Positions 44,213 through 48,713 of a stretch of DNA of 48,713 bases are shown piece by piece. The position numbers were made by a program, and so were the translations under genes. Each line of letters begins with the position of its first letter. Position 1 is the first letter of the stretch. The notes under the pieces were generated by a model. That model was not told the origin of the DNA, searched no databases, and saw nothing but the letters and a program-made list of their open reading frames with translations. This stretch comes from an uncultured Muribaculaceae bacterium (GTDB lineage: Bacteria; Bacteroidota; Bacteroidia; Bacteroidales; Muribaculaceae), in the NCBI GenBank assembly GCA_910588245.1, contig CAJUQP010000026.1, positions 1-48,713 on the forward strand, in the 5' to 3' direction.

Positions 44213-45268
44213 ATGGCTACCAACGACAATATGGCTAACGACAAAGCCAACGCCCAGACGCAGACCCAGACATTCGCCGATCCAGCGGCAGTGTCGGCCA
44301 AAGACCGCATGCTTATACTCACCATTGTGACAGTGCTTCTCGTGCTTGCCGCAATGGCGATTGTGGGATTTCTATGCATAAAGCAGGGCCCTGACACAGT
44401 GCAGGGCCAGGCGGACGCCACGGAGATACGCATATCAGGAAAACTTCCCGGACGTGTAGCCGAGATTTTCGTGGAGGAGGGTTCCCATGTGAAGGAGGGG
44501 GATACTCTCGTGAGGATACATTCCACACTGGTAGATGCCCGTCTTGACCAGGCACAGGCTATGGAAAACGCAGCGAGCGCCACCAACCGCAAGGTTGACG
44601 CAGGCACGCGCACGCAGATCATCAACGGCGCGCGTGATCTCTGGCGTCAGGCACAGGCCGCTACCGGCATAACCAAGAAGACCTATGACCGCATGCAGAA
44701 TCTTTTCGCAAAAGGGGTGGTAAGCGAACAGAAACGTGATGAGGCGAAAGCCGCCTACGATGCCGCCGTGGCAGGTGAGGCAGCTGCCAAGAGTCAGTAT
44801 GACCTCGCTGTGGCAGGTGCCCAGAAGGAGGACAAGCAGGCTTCGGAGGCGTTGCTCAATGTGGCGAAAAGCGGTGTGAAGGAGGTCAACGCGCTTCTTG
44901 AAGACCAGTATCTCACGGCACCTTGCGACGGGGAGATCACCGAGATCTATCCGCATGTGTCGGAACTCGTGGCTACCGGAGCACCCATCATGTCGCTCCA
45001 GAAAGACGACCACTGGGTGGTATTCAATGTCAGGGAGACCCTTCTCAAGGATATAAAGCTTGGTTCCGTGATAAAGGTGAAGATCCCCGCTCTCGACGTG
45101 ACGGAGGATGTGAAGGTGTTTTATATCCGAGACCTGGGCACCTACGCCAACTGGCAGGCAACCAAGTCGACAGGCGACTTTGACGCGCGTACTTTCCAGA
45201 TAAAGGCGCGTCCCGAGAAGAGGATAGAAAATCTGCGCCCCGGCATGTCGGTCATACTTGAGCAATGA
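44213..45268 (+). CDS. HlyD/EmrA-type membrane fusion protein
   Basis: This 351-residue adaptor links the inner-membrane permeases to TolC. One N-terminal membrane helix (about 30-60) precedes the biotinyl-lipoyl-like half (EIRISGKLPGRVAEIFVEEGSHVKEGDTLVRI), a long helical hairpin (about 100-215) and the beta-barrel part (ISLQKDDHWVVFNVRETLLKDI). The Met at 44213 and the Thr/Gln-rich cytoplasmic tail are normal. It lies 52 bp before the first permease gene. Confidence 0.92.
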   Translation: MATNDNMANDKANAQTQTQTFADPAAVSAKDRMLILTIVTVLLVLAAMAIVGFLCIKQGPDTVQGQADATEIRISGKLPGRVAEIFVEEGSHVKEGDTLVRIHSTLVDARLDQAQAMENAASATNRKVDAGTRTQIINGARDLWRQAQAATGITKKTYDRMQNLFAKGVVSEQKRDEAKAAYDAAVAGEAAAKSQYDLAVAGAQKEDKQASEALLNVAKSGVKEVNALLEDQYLTAPCDGEITEIYPHVSELVATGAPIMSLQKDDHWVVFNVRETLLKDIKLGSVIKVKIPALDVTEDVKVFYIRDLGTYANWQATKSTGDFDARTFQIKARPEKRIENLRPGMSVILEQ

Positions 45269-45320
45269 GTCATAAGTCCTATCAACGGGTGATAATATTT
45301 TAAACCTTATTCTCCTGAAA

Positions 45321-46487
45321 ATGAAAACGACAGGATTCAAAGCCATATTCGTCAGGAGCGTGCTCCAGATTGTGAGACGGCCCATCTACTGGGTGGCCTT
45401 CTTCTTCCTGCCGCTATTTATTTTCCTGATGATGTCGAGCCTTATGAGCGAGGGCCTTCCGTTTCAAGTGCCTGCCGCAATTGTCGACAAAGACGGTTCC
45501 ACGGTATCAAGAGAGGTGTCTCAGACGCTCGCCGGGATGCAGCTTGTCGATGTCAGGAAGACCTGCAACAGCTTCACGGAGGCACGTCATGACATGCAGA
45601 AAGGGGATATCTTCGGCTATTTCCTTATTCCGGAGAATTTCCAACAGGATCTTCTCTCTGGAAGAAAACCGGAAATCACCTTCTACACCAACATGACTTA
45701 TTTCGTGCCCGCCACGATGCTGCTGAAGACTTTCCAGGCGACTGCCCTCTATACCAAGGCCGGGATAACGATGAACGTGCTTGAGGCCGTGGGCGCCACT
45801 CCTGATCAGGTGACTCCTCTTCTCCTTCCGGTCAATATCGAGGCCCGGGCCATACATAATCCCGGTCTGAACTACGCGATCTATCTTTGCAACTCGTTCG
45901 TGCCCTGCGTGCTACAGCTTATGATCTTCCTGGTGACGTGTTTCAGCCTCGGCCAGGAGATAAAATACGGCACTTCGGTGAAACTCATACGCATGGCGGG
46001 GGGATCGACAATCAAGGCTCTTGCTGCCAAACTCATGCCACAGACTATCATCTGGATGGTCATAGCCATATTTATGGAGGCATGGCTTTTCAAGATAAAC
46101 GGGTATCCGGTCTATGGGTCTTGGTTCTGGCTGACCCTCTCCGAGCTGATGTTTGTCCTGGCGTGTCAGGGAATGGCGTTGTTCTTCTTCGGGCTTTTCC
46201 CAAATCTGCGTCTGTCCCTTTCGATAAGCGCATTGACAGGTATATTGTCGTTTTCGATAGCAGCATTCTCATTCCCGGTGGAGAGCATGTATCCTGCCGT
46301 GGGAATATTCAGCTGGATTGTGCCGACACGATATAACTTCCTCATTTATATCGATCAGGCGCTCAATGGCATAGATATCTACTATTCAAGGATATGGTTC
46401 GTGGCCTACATAGTCTTCATGCTCCTGCCGCTTCTTCTGGTGAGAAGAATCGGGAAATGTATGGAGAAGCCGGTGTATGCTCCTTAA
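45321..46487 (+). CDS. ABC-2 type permease (first of two)
   Basis: This 388-residue protein has the YhhJ/YbhR layout: an N-terminal helix (about 25-42), a large periplasmic domain (about 45-185) and five C-terminal helices (about 190-385), with the ABC-2 block YGTSVKLIRMAGGSTIKALAAKLMPQ. It would pair with the next gene. No ATPase gene is adjacent, so the ATPase must be encoded elsewhere or is absent. Confidence 0.9.
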   Translation: MKTTGFKAIFVRSVLQIVRRPIYWVAFFFLPLFIFLMMSSLMSEGLPFQVPAAIVDKDGSTVSREVSQTLAGMQLVDVRKTCNSFTEARHDMQKGDIFGYFLIPENFQQDLLSGRKPEITFYTNMTYFVPATMLLKTFQATALYTKAGITMNVLEAVGATPDQVTPLLLPVNIEARAIHNPGLNYAIYLCNSFVPCVLQLMIFLVTCFSLGQEIKYGTSVKLIRMAGGSTIKALAAKLMPQTIIWMVIAIFMEAWLFKINGYPVYGSWFWLTLSELMFVLACQGMALFFFGLFPNLRLSLSISALTGILSFSIAAFSFPVESMYPAVGIFSWIVPTRYNFLIYIDQALNGIDIYYSRIWFVAYIVFMLLPLLLVRRIGKCMEKPVYAP

Positions 46488-46499
46488 AAAGATGACGTT

Positions 46500-47720
46500 A
46501 TGAAAAAGAATATATCTTTGTTCCGACAGCTTTTCGATGTATACTGCCGCGAGTTCAGGCTTGTAGTCCACGACCAGGGGATCATCCTTTTCTTCCTGTT
46601 TCTTCCGCTGGCCTATCCGGTGATCTATTCTCTGATCTACAATCCGGAGGTTGTCAGAGATGTGAGGATGGTTGTCGTGGATCATGACCGCACGTCGCGA
46701 AGCCGGGAGCTTGTCAGAAACATAGATGCCACCCAGAATGCCTGGGTGATAGGCTATGCCGCCGAAATGGGGGAGGCCCGGCGTGCCATGGATTCGCATA
46801 AATGCTATGCCATAATGGAGATTCCGGAGGGATTCGGACAGAAGATAGGACGCGGGGAACAGGCTAACGCGGTGATTTATGTGGAGTCGAGTCTTCTCTT
46901 GCGCTACCGCGGACTCCTTATGGGGTCGAATGCCGTGGCCCAGGCTATGGGGGCCGAGATTCGCTCTGAGAAGATAGACCTCGTGGCCCCGCTTGCTTCC
47001 ACGATCACCGATGGCAACCTTATGGATATCGATAATGTGGCCATGGGCAATATAGAGAGCGGCTTCGATTCATTCATAATGCCGGGAGTGCTTATCCTGA
47101 TCCTTCACCAGTGCATAGTTCTCGCGGTGGGTATGGCCGGGGGAGCGAAACGGGAGCGACCGGAGCTGATCGGCTACAATGGAGTCAATGCGATGCCCAG
47201 TGTGGCCATGACGATGCTCGGCCAGATGCTTTGCTACATCACTATCCTGATAGTGCCGGTGTTCTTCCTGATCCATTATGTCCCTCTTATCTTTGCATTC
47301 CCTATGGCCGGATCGGTATGGCAGATTTTCACGTTCCTTGTGCCTATGGTGCTTGCCTGCATGGGGCTGGGATTCTGCGTGCAGGGAATTGTGTGGGAAA
47401 GGGAGTCGGTATTTGTCATCTGGGTGGTTACCTCAGTGATGTTCCTGTTCTTGTCAGGCCTTACCTGGCCCCGCTATGCGATGCCCCCGGTATGGATGGC
47501 CATCAGCGACTGTATCCCCGCCACCTGGGGTCTTGAGGGATTCATAAGGATGAATACCAACGGCGCATCCCTCTCGCAGGTGTCGGGTGACTATCTGCAT
47601 CTGTGGATCCTCGCGGGAGTTTATCTGACGCTGGGTTACTGCGTGCAGCGCTGGGTGGTTCGGCCCTCGCTCAACAAGGGTTACGATTCGTATGGGTTTG
47701 TTCGCGTCAGGGAGATCTGA
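46500..47720 (+). CDS. ABC-2 type permease (second of two)
   Basis: This 406-residue paralogue starts 12 bp after the first permease and has the same layout: a first membrane helix (about 25-45), a periplasmic domain (VRDVRMVVVDHDRTSRSRELVRNIDATQ), then helices from about 205 to the C-terminus (MPGVLILILHQCIVLAVGMAGGAKRERPELIGYNG). In related exporters the two permeases form one heterodimer beside an adaptor and TolC. The likely cargo (drugs, lipids or hydrophobic metabolites) is unknown. Confidence 0.9.
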   Translation: MKKNISLFRQLFDVYCREFRLVVHDQGIILFFLFLPLAYPVIYSLIYNPEVVRDVRMVVVDHDRTSRSRELVRNIDATQNAWVIGYAAEMGEARRAMDSHKCYAIMEIPEGFGQKIGRGEQANAVIYVESSLLLRYRGLLMGSNAVAQAMGAEIRSEKIDLVAPLASTITDGNLMDIDNVAMGNIESGFDSFIMPGVLILILHQCIVLAVGMAGGAKRERPELIGYNGVNAMPSVAMTMLGQMLCYITILIVPVFFLIHYVPLIFAFPMAGSVWQIFTFLVPMVLACMGLGFCVQGIVWERESVFVIWVVTSVMFLFLSGLTWPRYAMPPVWMAISDCIPATWGLEGFIRMNTNGASLSQVSGDYLHLWILAGVYLTLGYCVQRWVVRPSLNKGYDSYGFVRVREI

Positions 47721-47735
47721 CGGTGGGTTTATTCG

Positions 47736-47779
47736 GGGAACCACGGCTTTCAGCCGCGGCACGGTGATGCCATCCGGCA
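47736..47779. repeat. REP-like double-hairpin element, copy 1
   Basis: The element starts CGGGGAACC, then forms CCACGGCT-TTC-AGCCGCGG (one mismatch), then GGCA-CGGTGA-TGCC, ending CATCCGGC. Copies 2 and 3 are at 48458-48502 and 48587-48640. Confidence 0.65.
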
Positions 47780-47812
47780 ACCAATCGTGAATTAGGTCTT
47801 GGAAAATGAAAA

Positions 47813-47865
47813 AAGGTCATGAATCTGGTCTGCCTATGGTAGGCATACCGAGATTTCATGACCTT
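47813..47865 (+). terminator. terminator-like long hairpin after the permease operon
   Basis: AAGGTCATGAA (47813-47823) and TTCATGACCTT (47855-47865) are perfect 11-bp arms. Further pairs (TCTGGT/ACCgAGA and TGCC/GGCA) continue inside with a few mismatches. It is followed by CATTTTTG on the plus strand and lies 92 bp after the last permease stop. Confidence 0.65.
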
Positions 47866-47951
47866 CATTTTTGATGGGTGCCGGCCTGCCGACACTGAGA
47901 GCCATCCGCAGAAGTGCCGCCTGATCGTTATGACGGCTAACAGCAATGTGT

Positions 47952-47986
47952 AATTAGAAATTAGAGATTTGTAATTAGTAGTTGCG
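47952..47986 (+). repeat. heptanucleotide tandem repeat, AATTAGA type
   Basis: Consecutive heptamers read AATTAGA, AATTAGA, GATTTGT, AATTAGT and a degraded AGTTGCG. It is not a gene-encoding frame. Confidence 0.65.
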
Positions 47987-48203
47987 ATTACCTTATTAAT
48001 TCATAATCGGACACTCTCAAGCAAAAGCAAATTGTTACGCAGTTAAAGTGCTATTGTTAAGACTAATAATGATTTGGCAAGACTTATAAGGCATCATGGA
48101 CGACTGGTAACGAGGCTTCCGGGAGCCAGGTTCTGTCGCAGCTAATCCTAACTACCATATGCGCGAGACTTTGATGAAGCGACGGGAAGCAGCGAAGCTG
48201 CAA

Positions 48204-48231
48204 TTTTGAATGTTGAATGTTGAATTTTGAA
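48204..48231 (+). repeat. heptanucleotide tandem repeat, TTTTGAA type
   Basis: Four consecutive heptamers read TTTTGAA, TGTTGAA, TGTTGAA and TTTTGAA. Only position 2 varies. Confidence 0.75.
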
Positions 48232-48422
48232 TCAGTTGTGGGTAAGGCAATTAATTCATATTCTAATTCGCAATTCGAAATTGCTCATTAAAAACTTGGC
48301 TGCCTGTCGTGGGGCATCACTGCCAACAAAAGCTTGTGGTTTGTCCGTATGCAGACAGACTGTTCGCTTTTGCTTCGATCTCGCCGGATGGCTTCCGTCA
48401 GGGGATGCGCGGAGCGCAAAGG

Positions 48423-48450
48423 GTTAAGAGTCAAGAGTGAAGAGTGAAGG
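48423..48450 (+). repeat. heptanucleotide tandem repeat, GTKAAGA type
   Basis: Four consecutive heptamers read GTTAAGA, GTCAAGA, GTGAAGA and GTGAAGG. Position 3 varies between copies. Confidence 0.75.
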
Positions 48451-48457
48451 TAACGAC

Positions 48458-48502
48458 GGGGAACCGAGGCTTGCAGCCCCGGCACTGCAGTGCCATCCGG
48501 CG
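48458..48502. repeat. REP-like double-hairpin element, copy 2
   Basis: The element starts CGGGGAACC, then CCGAGGCT-TGC-AGCCCCGG, then the perfect palindrome GGCACTGCAGTGCC, ending CATCCGGCG. It is the best-conserved match to copy 1 (47736-47779); the differences keep most of the stem pairing. Confidence 0.65.
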
Positions 48503-48586
48503 GTCAGGCTTTTGCTGACCGTTTGCGATTCTCCTCGCTTTGCTCGGAGCATACGGCTCTGAGCAGATTTGACTGCGGGCTGGCAG

Positions 48587-48640
48587 GAACCGCGGCATCC
48601 GGCCGCGGCACGCGAGGCCCGGCAATGCCGGGCTGAGGGA
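48587..48640. repeat. REP-like double-hairpin element, copy 3 (divergent)
   Basis: AGGAACCGCGGC, then CCGCGG palindromes and GGCACGCG, followed by a CCCGGC-AAT-GCCGGG stem. It shares the GGAACCGCGG...GGCAC core with copies 1 and 2 but its second hairpin differs, so membership is likely but not certain. Confidence 0.5.
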
Positions 48641-48713
48641 GATTTTCCTCTGACGGGTGTTGCAGAATGTCAATGTTCTCGTAATGATGGCTTCTCAGGG
48701 CCATCATGGCGGC

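Larger units (their letters stand above)
47721..48713. other. gene-free repeat-rich tail of the window
   Basis: No open frame with family similarity was found; the frames at 48227-48707 read like noise. The stretch contains a long terminator-like hairpin, three 7-nt tandem repeat arrays, three copies of a double-hairpin element and a closing 8-bp stem (ATGATGGC 48684-48691; GCCATCAT 48700-48707). The composition changes sharply from AT-rich arrays to GC-rich hairpins. Confidence 0.7.

Noticed and set aside
48431..48707. 80- and 67-codon open frames at the window end
   Set aside because: They run through the REP-like hairpins and read as noise; no family match and no partner gene.

Overview
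The window looks like chromosomal DNA of a gut Bacteroidales, probably a Muribaculaceae-like genome; the family is inferred, not proven. The signs are a complete SusC/SusD polysaccharide-utilisation locus with a hybrid two-component regulator, DUF2723 and DUF5683 genes, a parA-parB-DUF5683-mltD order, and repeated Bacteroidetes promoter boxes (TAnnTTTG, often with TTG 18-20 bp upstream). No phage, insertion sequence or CRISPR array was seen.

Layout. 24-104: tRNA-Leu(CAG). 451-2063: rnhB and a long-chain prenyl diphosphate synthase (minus), divergent from polA (2148-4910), whose proofreading domain appears to have lost key residues. 4907-21781: a minus-strand PUL. It is read as retaining-type GH97, SusC, SusD, terminator hairpin, two six-hairpin glycosidase-like proteins and a GH36 alpha-galactosidase, followed by its own-promoter HTCS regulator. 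Two alpha-galactosidase-type enzymes, with no endo-glycosidase and no SusE/F, suggest uptake and trimming of short alpha-galactosides. Three repeats, 22 and 20 bp apart, upstream of the GH97 promoter are candidate regulator sites. 21959-28212 (minus): DUF2723 membrane protein, shikimate kinase, then an alanine-dehydrogenase-like protein lacking catalytic residues and a GT4 glycosyltransferase.

28213-29391 is a 1.18-kb AT-rich gap with helically phased ATTCACA repeats, an 11-bp tandem repeat and a 35-bp palindrome; it could be an origin or another protein-loading region. 29392-33030 is the most interesting gene block: a tight minus-strand operon of an SRD5A-like steroid 5alpha-reductase, an Old-Yellow-Enzyme flavoprotein and two short-chain dehydrogenases. 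Together these could reduce a 3-keto-delta4 steroid ring to 5alpha or 5beta forms and set the 3-position, so bile acids or steroid hormones are the likely substrates.

33142-34986: MsbA-like ABC exporter. 35111-36432: an odd fusion (dead formyltransferase-like domain, Pro/Gly linker, CD225/dispanin domain) followed by DUF2752. 36548-40890 (minus): parA-parB-DUF5683-mltD, linking chromosome segregation and wall turnover. 40959-42356 (minus): MATE efflux pump. 42725-47720 (plus): TolC, HlyD-like adaptor and two ABC-2 permeases, forming an export system without its own ATPase here. 47721-48713 holds no convincing gene but has three families of 7-nt tandem repeats and three copies of a double-hairpin REP-like element.
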